Source of the DNA: Lasiosphaeris hirsuta | Taxonomy: Eukaryota; Ascomycota; Sordariomycetes; Sordariales; Lasiosphaeriaceae | Direction of reading: 5' to 3' | NCBI GenBank assembly: GCA_030549175.1 | Contig: JAUKUA010000002.1 | Span: forward strand, 310,001-374,000 | Length of the DNA stretch: 64,000 bases | Shown: positions 12,052 through 23,814 of the stretch, piece by piece | Numbering within the stretch: the first letter of the stretch is position 1 | How the letters are laid out: each line of letters opens with the position of its first letter | Notes under the pieces: model-generated | What the model was told of the DNA's origin: nothing | Seen by the model: only the letters and a program-made list of their open reading frames with translations | Databases searched by the model: none | Program-made: the position numbers and the translations under genes

Positions 12052-12949
12052 TTCCCTGAAGTTCTAGGAGTAGTTAGTAGGTGGGTGGGTGGCTGGGTAT
12101 CTTACCTTACTTTAGCTTGGTGGCTTGTAGTAGTGGACTCTCAAGCTTTGGGTATCGTCTGTTTGATGCAGATGGTTGCTTCCAAAAACACTGGAGAGGT
12201 GTAGATGGTGGTGATAGAATATCGTCGGTAGGTGCGCGGATGCGGTTGACTTAAATAGAAGAGATCATGATATCATATCTCAATAGTCCTGAACGAACAA
12301 TATTATTATTGTACAGGCCGAGAATGGTTGCGGGTTGGAAGCCAAAAGTGGACTGGTCTGCACAGAAGTGATGCAGCGTGAAGCCCAGTCTTTGTTCTTC
12401 CATGTCAACAAAGACGTTGTGCAGCCCAGAGCACACAAATGTTTCTACGAGTGGTACTTTGTGCCATTATGTGTTGCCAAACTGGAGAAACGGCAGTAAT
12501 GGATTAATTCCTACCATCAGTGGTATTTGTGGCTTTGGACTGAACCCAGGGGGCCGGGGGCTTCCAGACTTTTCTTGTTGCCCACAGGGGGGCGAGATGG
12601 GTGATTTCAGCTCCAGTGGTGCCAAGCGTACGGGTGCGTTAGCCGTGACGCCCTGCAACCAAAGACTAGCTGGGCGGCTGACTTGGCTGAGCAGCCGTTG
12701 AAACGACTCATCGATATTGACTGAACGCCACTGGGCCCTCAGCTCCCTATGGACATTCGGGGCTAATAACCTAGACAAACATGGTAGACATGGCTATTGC
12801 CCTTACCACTACTGACTTGGCGTTTCTGTCATACAAAACGGACAGCTCGGGAGTTTGCTTTCTTGCTCTCCTGCGGTCGCTGAGCGCAATCCGACTACAG
12901 TCACTCCTTGAACCATTGCGTTCCCACACTCTTTTGCGTTTTCTTCAAG
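12052..12949. other. Intergenic between two opposite-strand units
   Basis: Probable promoter for the low-complexity protein on the left. No frame here is recognised. Confidence 0.4.
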
Positions 12950-13980
12950 ATGCGGCCTGTTTCTCTTTCCTTCCTCCTAGCCGGCGTGCCGCTTGTCGCC
13001 GGTGCGTGGCCCCCGTGCCGCGCCGACGGTCCACCCCGACCTGGTGGCTCGGGTTTCTGGGCCCTCGCGGTGTCTGTGAGCCCGATGATCTTGTCCGTGA
13101 GCTACGGAATCGGGCCAATAGAGCTGAGGCGACCCCTTTCTGCCGTTCGCTCTTGTAAATCGAGCTTTTCACTTAGGTCATGGCGACTGTCACCAAATCC
13201 CAACAGCGAGTCTCAGCACGCGCACCTTTTTGCAAGTTGGTTTAGCTGATCGCCCTACGTATGTCGTTGCCACCGAGACCGTCACCGAGACCCGCGTGGA
13301 ATCAGCAACCGTCACCGAGGTGGGAACAGTCCGGACGACGTTGACCGAAACCGTGGTGGTGACCACTATCACCAAAACCCCAGGCACTGAAGCTCCTCCC
13401 CGCCCGCGACATCAGCAGCCACACTGCGCTGTCCGAGTTCCTCTTCTAGAACTACCCCGGCATCTAGATCATCAGCGCCTGCGCGTGCATCATCATCCCC
13501 ATGTGCCTTCAAGGCAACAAAGACCGTCGGTGGCCTAACCAAGACACTGTCGACCACGATGAGCGCCGTCTTTGAGACGTCGACGGCCACCGAGACGGCT
13601 TCTCCACGACGACCGAGGTGTCAACCGCAACCGAGTCCGCCACGGTTACTACGACTGTTGCCCCGGCCGGGCCGACACTCCCGTCGCGACCCTTCCGCAT
13701 TGCAACAGTGAATGTCGGCCCGCGCAAGCACTTCAAAAGGTCAGGTCAGCCTATCGTCGGCGGCGTTATGTACCTGACCACCAACGTTGGCGAGGCGGCC
13801 GAATTCATCCTTGACGAGGCCGGACGTTTGGCGATTAACAGTCCATCGTACCCGTCGGGCGTCTCGCTCACGTTTTATTCCACGAGCTGGGATTGGAGCG
13901 CAAGGAGAGGCCAGGTGCCCCGATTCAGCCTTGCTTCCTACATCGCGGCCTATGCCGGTGGCCAGCCTTTTTACCTTTGA
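12950..13980 (+). pseudogene. Broken gene for a secreted Thr-rich surface-type protein
   Basis: An ATG at 12950 opens MRPVSLSFLLAGVPLVAG, a good signal peptide. Similar coding then continues but hops frames: ELRNRANRAEATPFCRSLL (near 13098), a Thr/Val-rich stretch TVTETRVESATVTEVGTVRT (near 13282-13345) and a C-terminal block with GGVMYLTTNVGEAAEFILDE and LTFYSTSWDWSA (13760-13900). Pieces lie in at least two frames with stops between, and no single splice model restores them. Fungal wall or secreted glycoproteins with T/V repeats show the same order. I infer loss by several indels. An extra intron could explain one hop but not all. Confidence 0.6.
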
Positions 13981-14256
13981 CATTGGTTGTTCCGCCCAGC
14001 GCCTCATCCATGCGATCATGACTTCACACCCATCTCCCAAACCTGTGTGGGAACCTGTGTGGGAGTCGTGGACAACGCAACTCGCCAGATTTGGGCCACT
14101 GGCAGGCAGGGTATATGTTCAAGTCCCACTCTTCATAGAGTAGATGGATACTGGGGGCGACTAGATTGTTTCGGTAATACGTCTATAGGGTGACACGTTA
14201 GATATAGCTTCTAGTGAGATGTGAGGGTAGGCATATGCTCAAACGCCAAAGACAGC

Positions 14257-15927
14257 CTATGATCCCCGTTGGTCAGAGCCATACAATGCAAGCTCTCCAC
14301 CCCCAAGAGAAGAGAGCGCCGCCGCCTGTGCCCCCGGCTCTCCAAGCGTGAGGTCAAGGAGCAGAGGGGCAAGACTGTCCTGAAGAGCTCGCAGTGAGGG
14401 GGAAGTAGCAGGCTGACTCCCAAGCTGATCTTCGCATGCAGAGGACAGATCAGCGCTCTGCAACTGCAGCGCCCCAACCATCTCCTGGAACTCGGCGTCG
14501 ATATCCGCTGCAATCTGGTCATCCGTGAGAACTCTGTATCCAGCGGCCGCCAAACCCTTTCCGCACGCCATTGCCCTGTCGAAAGCATCGCGAGTGCCAG
14601 CCGCCTCTGCGAAGCGCTTCTGATGGTTGAAGGCGCCGTCGCTGTCGATGAAGAACGCGGCTTGCATGGCGGGACACTCGATGGAGACGTTCCCTAGGTC
14701 TTCCTGTCAACATTCGCGCAAGGACGTGGGCGTCAAGTCGGTATTCCTACCTTGATCCGTCGCTGCCCCAGGGTCATCAGTGATCTCGGCAAGCCTGTCC
14801 ACCGTCTTAGCGCCGAGGTCATTCATGTACTTTGTGAAGAGCCCGCAAATGACTTTGTTGGCGCGCAAGTCCAGGTACGGCTTTCTGTTGCTGCAAGGGC
14901 ATGTAAGCGGGAATCAAATTCCTAGAGTGATCTGCATACTTGTAATGACTCGGCTCGCAACCTGTCTCCTCACACTCTGGCAGCTTGCAGGCCGTTGCCC
15001 TTGCCTTGCAGCCGATTGCCTGGGCGCCAGACTTGAAGCAGTTCGTGACCTTTTGGCGGACATCTTCCAAGTCCTCCTTGGTCTCAGCTCGGATGCTGTA
15101 CTCGGCCCTCATGCTGTCTGGTATCATATTTGCGGCCCCCCTCTTTTGGGGGTCCTCCTCGGGCTTCACGATGCCGTTGACTCTGATCGAGGGTTTGAAC
15201 TGCTGGCGGAGCAAGGCAATGGATATGTGGGAAGCAACCAATGCATCCAGCGCGTTTCGTCCGTCCCACGGCTTCAGTCCGGCGTGTGCCGTCTGTCCCT
15301 GGAAGGTGACGTCGAGCTTTTGTGAAGCCAGGCTCCTGGTGATGGAAACGGCCCTGAGATCGGCGTCAGAGACCAAGGCGCCTGGATGTGCCATCAAGCA
15401 GGCATTGACGGAGTGGTAGGCCCCCTTTTCCAACAGCTTGAGCTTGCCCCCTCCACCTTCCTCGGCCGGGGTCCCAAGGAGCCTCACGGCGCCAGGTTTC
15501 CCCGACTCCTTCAGGGCGGTCCAGCAACCGATGAATGCTGCGACAGAGGCGCAGGCGATGAGGTTGTGACCGCAAGCGTGCCCGACTCTGGGGAGAGCGT
15601 CGTATTCGGCGTTGAATACGACGGTCCGAGGAGGCGAGCCATCCGCGAGATTTCCAAGAATCTTCCCTTCAATAACAAAACAGGTTTCCATTTCGTACTG
15701 AGCTCTGGAGACTGTCACATCAAGACTTTCTTTCCGCAAGCTGTCGAAGAAGTTACAAATGGCATCGTGGGCAATCTTCTCGTGGAAAGCGAGTTCGGGA
15801 TTTCCCCAAATCTGATTGACACTTTAAAATTAGCGAAAATCCATCAGCGATTGGGAAAAAAAAAGTTGTGCACTTTTTGGTTCAGAGCCCATAAACGCTC
15901 GCCATTTGAGCTCGCAGACGATCTCAT
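14257..15927 (-). CDS. M20 family amidohydrolase (PM20D2-like)
   Basis: Four exons on the minus strand (15927-15874, 15811-14940, 14890-14751, 14693-14257) give exactly 500 codons plus stop. The introns are 62, 49 and 57 nt with GT-AG ends. The third acceptor is the TAG at 14694-14696; the CAG ten bases earlier breaks frame. The protein reads LNQKIWGNPELAFHEKIAHD at the start, then VVFNAEYDALPRVGHACGHN (metal-binding region), GTPAEEGGGG (catalytic Glu pair), HPGALVSDAD, a lid domain with LDVTFQGQTAHAG, and GNVSIECPAM near the end. These are the M20 zinc-peptidase motifs, in the dipeptidase/aminoacylase-like subgroup. Expected role: cytosolic hydrolysis of N-acyl or dipeptide-like amides. There is no signal peptide. 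The frame is intact. Confidence 0.85.
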
Positions 15928-17547
15928 CTTGGGCGTGTGCGGCTCAGTGTTGCAGCACGGGCGTGGTTTTGCAGGGGCGAAGAAGGGAATTTGGCCCTTG
16001 TGCAGAGTTCAAAGTTTGGGCACGGAAGTCAATTGGCGGGAGAACTTCAGCCCAATGACAGAAGTGCCAAGGCGGACAGGAACAACCTAAAATGACAGCA
16101 GCCAACAGACTTGCATGGAAGTGGCCCGGCAGGTGGGCAGGGTGGGGGAGATGCGGCGGGCTTTCATATGCGGTCGGTCACACAAGCACGCGCTTGCGCG
16201 TAACTTGTGCGTTGCCCGCTCCTGACTTTTCTGTCGGATCATGTCCCGAGGACGTGGCCTCGTTCTTGCCCAACACGTCCAATGTCTGCCGTCAAGGCCC
16301 CACTGCTCGCGAGTATAAACACCCTCCCCCCCCCCCCCCTCACCCGTCGAGTTTTCCTCCCCTCCCTTCCCCAAATGCTTCTGTTTGGGGCGCCGAGGAA
16401 AACTTTAGGTAGGTAGGAGCAGGAAGCGCTGCCCGACACTCTGCAAAGTCCTACGTGACGTTGCCCTCACTATCAAGTCGGTCCAGACCGTGTCCAACCT
16501 CGCCCGTACATGCCGACTCTTTGGAGCCGAGATCCAAGATCTGGTCTGGTGTCGCGACTCCCGGAACAAAGGTATACCAGTACTCTACCGAGCCATTGAG
16601 AAGGGCGAGACCAAGGCTGTGCTTGATGCATACAAGCGCTCGAGGTGGTGACGGATAGGGACATGGTTCGCTATGCTCGAGACCCAGACGGGCCCGCTAT
16701 CGGCTCTCTCAGATCGGAATAGACACCAGAGGTGTTCTCAGGACAGACATCCGACGCTCCGTCTGGGGTTATGAATCTCCAGTCGAGTTTCACTTTCGCC
16801 AAAACAATCTTGGGTATTGGGCTATTGTGAATAAAGCTCGGTTTGCACATTGCCAGTGTGATAGTGATCCCCAGGGTGCCGCAGGAATCGAGACGATTCG
16901 AAACGCCTTGTGTGAGAGGTATGCTGTTAGTAAGGAGGAATAATGAGGGTGAGGAGACGGAGAGGGCAGACGGTGAGACCGACATTGTGCTTATTTACGG
17001 CCGAATTTTGTTGGCCAGCTATTGAGAACGACTTCCGAGCGAGGCACAAGCTCTTCAAATCTTCAAGGTCTTAGATTTGGCTGAATTCGAAGTTGGACAT
17101 ACTGTTTGTCGTGAGTGAAGCCCAGGTCGTTTAGCCGGGGCCAGCCCTGCCCCTAACCCTACTCCAAACTCTGAAATAGACGCTTGCTGTTGGACCACAA
17201 CACGACATCAATAAAACTGTTGGCTTTGATGCAATGGCACAAACATCCATGACTGGAACCAACAAGTTGGGGTGATATTTGAGGCCACAGCTTGCAACAC
17301 AACAAGGCCTTTGTCACGGGCTGTGTTAAGTTCCGCCTTGCCAACAGGAGCCCCGTGATTGGCCATTGTGTCAGGCCGCCTGACCAAGGCAACCCAACGC
17401 AGCGAATATACATAAGTTTACCGCCAATTCCGCTATCAATTCCACAATTTTCGCTCTTGCCAACAACCACGACAACAACACCACAGCAGCACCGCAGCAA
17501 CCCCTTTTACCAAGAGGGGCGCCAAAGCTGCAAACCAACCACTCAAA
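15928..17547. other. Gene-poor stretch with possible ankyrin-type remnant
   Basis: At about 16487-16651 one plus-strand frame reads NLARTCRLFGAEIQDLV then VLYRAIEKGETKAVLDAYKR, resembling the junction of an F-box-like region and the first ankyrin repeat of fungal proteins. It is isolated, lacks start and end, and is weak. A 14-C run lies at 16326-16339. The right end (17400-17547) is the CA-rich leader of the Nudix gene. Confidence 0.35.
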
Positions 17548-18174
17548 ATGGCCGAATCTCACGCATCATCCCAAGCGGAGACAAACCCCGCACCACCCAA
17601 ACCCACCTTCACCATCGACCCCAGCCTAGCCGAATGGGCGGTCCCCTCAGCCGTCTGGCTATCGACCAACCAGGCGCGCCTGACAGCGCTGGGCCACAAG
17701 CTCAGCGGGCTCGCCTCGGGCGTCGTCGTCTTCGACGCGGCGGGGCGAGTGCTCGTGATGCAGCGCGCGAGCACCGACTCGATGCCGGACCGGTGGGAGG
17801 TCCCGGGGGGCGGGGTGGACGCCACCGACGCGAGCGTGGTCGCCGGCGCCGCGCGCGAGCTGTGGGAGGAGGCTGGTCTCGTCGCCACCCGGTTCCGCGG
17901 CCTCGTGACTGAGGGGCCTGGGGGTCGCGAGTTGCAGGTGTTTCCGAACCGGAACCGCACGCGGTGGTATTGTCGGTTTGCGTTTGTTGCTGATGTGGAG
18001 AGCTGCGACGCGGTCGCGCTGGATCCCAATGAGCATCAGGCGTATGCGTGGGCAACTGAGGGGGAGATTAGGGAGGAGAGGGTTGGTGGGAGGGAGACGC
18101 CGATTACGGTTCCCGAGATGAAGCTGCTGATTTTGGAGGCGTTTAGACTGCGGAAGGAGGCTGGTCTGGTTTGA
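17548..18174 (+). CDS. Nudix hydrolase
   Basis: Single exon, 208 residues. A Nudix box spans about residues 89-111: GVDATDASVVAGAARELWEE then AGL. The RELWEEAGL core carries the catalytic and metal-binding glutamates (Glu104, Glu107, Glu108). In the GX5EX7REUXEEXGU consensus the first Glu falls at Ala95. Many active members keep a Glu there, so this is a mild departure. The N-terminal 50 residues are a poorly conserved extension. The strand after the box includes WYCRFAFVADV. Nudix enzymes hydrolyse nucleoside diphosphates linked to other moieties; the substrate is not predictable. The ATG at 17548 sits in ctcaaaATGG, a good fungal start context, after a CA-rich leader. Confidence 0.9.
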   Translation: MAESHASSQAETNPAPPKPTFTIDPSLAEWAVPSAVWLSTNQARLTALGHKLSGLASGVVVFDAAGRVLVMQRASTDSMPDRWEVPGGGVDATDASVVAGAARELWEEAGLVATRFRGLVTEGPGGRELQVFPNRNRTRWYCRFAFVADVESCDAVALDPNEHQAYAWATEGEIREERVGGRETPITVPEMKLLILEAFRLRKEAGLV

Positions 18175-20350
18175 GGGGAAGTGAGTATAGACAGATTCAG
18201 GAGTCGAGTCGTTTGATGTAGTGGGAATAGACACCTCCCAGATGTGTTTGTTATAGCCGCCCTGTTTCGAGCGTGACTGATGTTGTATGTGCCTACCCTC
18301 CTATGAAGAGTCCCTAGTGCAGTCAATGGTTAGTTGAAAGGAGACAAGCAAGCTGTGCTGTGTCCTGTTTTCGGAAGTCGCAGTCATCGCCGTAAAGTCA
18401 GGACCTACCAAACCGCAGTCTTCTGTACCGCACCACTGGCGCTGTCAGTGGTAACCTCAAGCAGACGCCAGAGAAGCAAACAAGGAGGGAGAAGCCAAAA
18501 TGCAAACGATCGCCCAAACATCCCGCACTGGTGGCCACTCGGCCCGGGTCGTTCAATGTAGAAAGTGTGAAAAAGGGGTTGGCTGTTCTGCTACCACCAG
18601 CGAACTTCCGCCAGGCATGTGTGTTCCTTGGGTGTTTCTCCGGGTGTCTGTCTGCTCCATGCTTGCCCTCAAATAGGGGTATCGCGCTGAATGAGAAGGA
18701 GTATGTGTTCATCATCCACCCAGGTTGGAGCGGAGGAGCTCACTCTTCCTCCACAACGACAAGCCCTTTCTCCTCTGGTGTCGAGAAGGTCATGCCTCCA
18801 GTGAGTGCCATCTGCCATCTGCCATCATGCCAACTGCCCCCAGATCTAAGAGCTCCTACATCGAGACCTGGCATGTCTCGTCAAGAGCCCCAAATATTTA
18901 AGGATCTACTCCCCCCGTCCTCATCTTGGCTTCTCTTTTCTCTCTCTTCATGAATCACTTTGCCCCGGATGGCCTCCATTGCATTCCGAACCCTCATTGT
19001 GGTCGCGCAGGCTTGCACTGTTCTCCCCCTGGCACTCATGGATTCTCTCCTCTCTACCTATCAAACCATCCCGCCGAGACGGTGGTCTCCCCACTGCACT
19101 CCTAGGCCTCGTGGTCGCGCAGACTGGTGAACCCCCAATGCCAGCTCTGCCAGGAGTCCGGTGGTAGACTCGAACTCCTGCTCTTGCATGCCTACTCAAA
19201 AACTCACAAATCCCTGCTTTTGCATTCTTACTCAAATCTTCCCTGGGCGACGTCCTGGGGCCCGCCTACTTCCCATGACGGTGCCCCCCCCCCCCCACCC
19301 CCCCCTCGCTAGCCCAAGATCAAAGATTCCATTGAGAGGCTCGTCATGGTCCTCAATGGAATCACCCCCACAATCCAACAACCGGGGGATCGCAGCGGTG
19401 AGATATCAGCTCATAGAACAGACAGGTGTAAACATTGCCTGCCTGCATACACAGCTGCAATACATTTCTTCTTTTCGTTGCCATCGCGAGGACTCTTCGC
19501 GAGGCGAAGAAGAGACAGCCAATTTACCCATCTTGGCGTCCCTCCTTTTGTGTCAGTCGCTGATCTCACCCCAGCTGAAACCCACTCCCAAGCACCCACG
19601 TTCAGATCACGCGCTCCAACGCCCGAATAGTTGCCCACGCCATTCGGGTCGTGCGATCTGGGACAGGCTCAGTTCATCATCATTGCCCGCCCCCCTTCAC
19701 TCTGCGGCGGGAGGGACCTTCCACCTTCAAGAAGCCACGGCACATCACTGTGACTGCCCCCGCAGGGCGGCGGAAACTGACACAGCGGGCATCGCTGGTC
19801 TTTCCAATGGTACGTCCCCCCCTACTCTGAATCAGTATGAACGGCTCCGAGTGTTCATTTAGCAATGTGCCCTCAGCGGTCTGAACTCCCTGCTGGCCAA
19901 ATACGTGGGTTCGATCGGCGCCGTAAACCCCCCGAGTCGCTTGTTTGTGTCGAGTGTCTGGCACAGGTTGCAAGAGATTGCAGGAAATTGGAAGCTGAAA
20001 GTTTTTTTGTATTTCTAAGAAACAATGAGGAAAGTGGCGGATTTGAGTTGCAGAAATTCCCACGTCCCTAGCCAACCTTATCCGCTTCAACAAACTTAGA
20101 AGAAGAGCCAACTCGGGCGGCAAACCTTCCATACCTGAAGTAAAATTAATCAAGGCCTTGCTATGCCGCGCCATATCCATTGAGCCATCCCAGAGTTAGG
20201 TTGACTTTAAAGAACTATGGGTCTAGTTAGGAAAGCCAACCCCTAGAATGTCCCGGAAGAGCCGCACCCCTGGATCCACACATTGGCCAATCACAACTCA
20301 AGGAAACCTGGCCATCTCGTAAAGTTGATCCGGGTCTGCGAAATGTTAGC
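18175..20350. other. 2.2-kb gene-poor region
   Basis: No recognisable gene on either strand. A C-tract of 13 C followed by A and further C occurs near 19284-19305. The frame at 19680-20180 on the minus strand has no family features. Confidence 0.45.
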
Positions 20351-23164
20351 TCAAGATCCAGGGTCGGTCAACACCGTGCTAAAAGAAAGAGAAAGAAAAC
20401 TCACCCCTCCCGTTCTCCTGGATAAACCCCCTGACCTCCTCCACCCGCCTCCCCACCTCCCGCACCCACCCCTCCGCCCCCCCTTGACCTCCTCCCTCCC
20501 GACCATCTTCAGCGCCCGCTTCACCACATCAAATCTCGATACGCCATTCACCAACAACATATCAAACGGCGTAGTAGTGCTCCCCTCCTCCTTGTACCCA
20601 GCCACCACCATCCTGTGCACACCCTCCCGGCCAAACAACAACCCCTGCAACTCGGCCGCATACCCATGGTAGTTGAACACGACGGGGCTGTCGCGCGTGA
20701 ATATCTCCTCGAACCTCTGCGTGCTCAGCGCGTGGGGATGCGCCGACTCGGGCGCGAGGATCATCAGGTCCGTGACGTTGACGACGCGCACGCGCACGGC
20801 GTCGTTGGTGAAGGCGCGTAGCAGGGCGGCGGCGTGGATGACTTCAAAGGTGAGTTCGACGCCGATGCCCACGAGGACGACATCGACTTCGGGGTTGGTG
20901 CAGGACGTCGAGCGGGGGTTGGAGTCAGGCGGGGCGGAGGGGGATGGGGAGGAGGCAAAGTGCCAGACGGAAGCGCCCTCGCGGCAGTGGGATGCCGCCT
21001 CGGCGGGGGAGAGGTAAACAGGCGTGGGCTGCTTGGAGCCGACGATGAGGTTGGTGTAATTTTGCGAGGCGAGGCAGTGGGCGATGGTGGAGAGGAAGCA
21101 GTTGGCGTCCGGGGGGAGGTAGACCTGTGATGAGTTAGCTTGGTTGAGGGGTGGGAAATGAGACCTGCGAGGACTTGCTCTGGCGGCTTCGGCTTTGATG
21201 TTTAGCACTGCGCCGATAAAGGATGGGTTCTGGTGCGAAAACCCATTGTGCTCCTGCCGGGTCCAGGTACTCGTCTCAATGTAGTTGATGGAGGCCAAGT
21301 CGCCTCTCCACTTGACTTCGGTAGCAATCTTAACAAACTTGGAATACTGCACCATCATGGTGTGCACGATGCCGAGGAAGGACTCATAGCTGGGAAACAG
21401 CGCGGTACGTCCCGTTAGGGTATACCCTTGCAAGAAACCCTGGCAGTCGTGCTCCGAGAGCGTCTCAATCACCCGGCCGCCGTTGGCGCGGGAATATTCG
21501 TCCCACTGAAAGTTGCGTTGCGTGTGGTCGAGTATGGCATCGAGCTTGTTGCTTTCCAATTCGTCGGGAGAGAAGAGACGGATCGTAGTCGGATTCTCCT
21601 GGAATACACGGTCGAGGTACTTGCCTGTGACCTGCATGCAGCTCTGATCCGTCCCGTCTGCAACAGCAAAATCTTGCCAGTTCACGGCGTTGAGGCCGAT
21701 GTAGGGGTCGTATGTTTCCTTGAGCTGCCCGAGCTTCTTCTCGTCCTTGGGGAGGGTATCGAGGATCGGTTGCGTGGGCTGGCCGCCCTCGAGGAGCTCA
21801 CTGATATTGTAGCTCGACAGCCAGTCCTCGAGTACCTTGAGCTGCGTGTCATTGCTGTTGGCTTTGGGAAGCGGCACTTGGTGAGAGTGGAACGACCCCT
21901 CGATGATCTTTCCGTCGACTTCCTTCGGCCCGCCCCATCCCTGTTCTGTGTCAGTCCTGCGGCAGCGTGTTCTTGATAGAGGGCTGGACATGCCTTTGGG
22001 GTGCGCAGAACCAGCATGGGCCACCTCGGCTTGACAACCGGCTTTCCGGACCGGGCGGCATGTTGTATCTCCTTGACTTGGGCCACGGCCCACTCAAGCG
22101 CGCTGTAGAGATCGACATTGATGTTCTCCAGGTCGTCCACGATGCACACCTGGTATCCGTACCCGCTGAAGAGGCAGACGATTTCCTTGTCGTCCATGCA
22201 ACCGAAGATTGTCCGCTCGCTGATCTTGAAGCCGTTGACGTGGAGGATGGGGATAACAGCACCGGATTCTTGAGGGTCGAGGTACTTGATGGCGTGCCAT
22301 GCACTGCGAGAGTTAGATGAGCGAGGGTTGACACAGACACGAGCTACTTACGTTGCCGTCGGCCCAGTTTCCGCTTCTCCGTCGCCGATAACACAAGTGA
22401 CAATAAGATTGGGGTTGTCCATGACGGCGCCGAACGAGACGGCGAGAGCATATCCCAGTTCGCCGCCTTCGTGAATAGAGCCGGGCGTCTCGGCGTTGAT
22501 GTGGCTGCCAAGGACGTTAGCATGCAGTTCGATCGATGGATGATAGGCAAAAGACAGACCTGGGGAATCCTCCGGGGACGGAGAACCTCGTGATCAGGTT
22601 GCGGAGCCCGGTGGCGTCCCGATCATACTCGCCCGGATAGAACTTCTCGAGCGAGCCCTCCAACCAGAGCGCCGCCAGGGCAGCCGGGGCGCCGTGGCCA
22701 GGGCCAATAACATGGATCATTTTGAGGTCGTGGTTGCGGATGAGGAGGTTGAGGTGGGACCAAACCAAGACGAGTCCTGGACATGTTCCCCAGTGGCCTA
22801 CCCCCCCTGTATCAGCACAAGGACCGCATCCCAGCTCTCGATATTAGCCGAAGCGAGGAGGTTACCTACCAAGCAAGCGCGGCTTGACGTGTTCGACCTG
22901 GAGCTCAGACTCGAGAAGGACGTTGTCGCGCAGAAAGATCATGGCTGGTGCATAAGCAAGGTCAGCATCTCATCTCGATGCATCAGGATCAGACCGCCCA
23001 CCAGCCGCAATGTAACATCCAGCCCGCTGGAATTGGCGAAGCGATTCGTGCACGTGGTCTAGGAGTGGCGTTTTTGGGGGCTTGACAGCGAGCTGCAAGA
23101 CGCTTTCTGGGAGGAGCGACGACAAGGGTGGTGGGTTGGATACTGGAATTTGTCCGTTGACCAT
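20351..23164 (-). CDS. Xylulose-5-phosphate/fructose-6-phosphate phosphoketolase
   Basis: Thiamine-diphosphate enzyme cleaving xylulose-5-P (or fructose-6-P) with phosphate to acetyl phosphate plus a triose or erythrose phosphate, in the cytosol. Exons, minus strand: 23164-23002, 22944-22870, 22797-22560, 22504-22352, 22303-21994, 21940-21179, 21124-end. Recognisable features: GHWGTCPG and IGPGHGAPA early, [29 protein letters not shown] at about 199-207 (ThDP motif), [14 protein letters not shown], the SHQVPL motif, and [18 protein letters not shown] late. Two introns, 21941-21993 and 21125-21178, begin with GC. Near the 3' end a 7-C run (20477-20483) appears one base short: with one more base the tail would run to a stop at 20379 and resemble family C-termini (about 815 residues). 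As sequenced, the tail is a Gly/Arg-rich extension ending at 20351. It is a frameshift or a base-calling error. Confidence 0.9.
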
Positions 23165-23814
23165 TTTGGCGATTTTTGGGGGGTTTTGTGGATTGATTTG
23201 TTTTTCGCGAGTGCACAAAGAAGAATTTCTTGGAGACAAAAGACAAGGAGAATGAATTGCTCGTTGGAATTGGACCTGACCAGACACAAGTTGGGAAGGC
23301 GGGAAGGAGGTTGTCCTGGGTCCATGACGTCACGGGGGCCAACTTGCCGCCAATCAAGCCCACAACCTCAAAGCGATGGAAAGTGCCGGATTGTGCAACT
23401 TTAACTTGAACAATGGCAATCGGCAAAGAAAATTAAACCTTTTTTGCATTTAATCCTAAGCTTGCATGTAGCTATAACTTCTCCCACATCAATTGGTCTT
23501 CCCCTTGCTTGCCCTTGCCCTTCCCCTTGCCCGAATTCCGGGTTCGCGTTTGGGTTGACGACTTTTGCTTCGTTGCAGCTTCCTTTTCCAACCACCCTTC
23601 ACCCCGAACCATTACTCGGCGGGTTTCCTTGGTTTCAAATGGGTAGATGCAACTCCACTCGCCCTAAACGCTTCTTTCACCTGGACTGCTTCTTTGCGTG
23701 TAATCCCAAAAAAAGCTACACTCGTCAAATTGGGGAACAGGAGCAGCGTTTGCTAGCTGCAAAGCAGCCAGAAGTAAGCCCTTGGTGTCCTCGAATGGGC
23801 CCTCTCGCCAACAA
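23165..23814. promoter_or_regulatory. Probable promoter/5' region of the phosphoketolase gene
   Basis: Gene-free stretch upstream of the phosphoketolase start, with T-rich runs on the plus strand (A-rich on the transcribed sense) and a CCAAT at 23350-23354. No defined operator is claimed. Confidence 0.35.

Noticed and set aside
14985..15419. Plus-strand ORFs over the M20 gene
   Set aside because: They are antisense shadows of the minus-strand four-exon gene, which fits a 500-residue protein exactly.
18398..18953. Genes in the 18.3-19.0 kb region
   Set aside because: Overlapping frames on both strands, each without conserved motifs.
20615..22320. Plus-strand ORFs over the phosphoketolase region
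   Set aside because: Shadow frames of a strongly conserved minus-strand gene.
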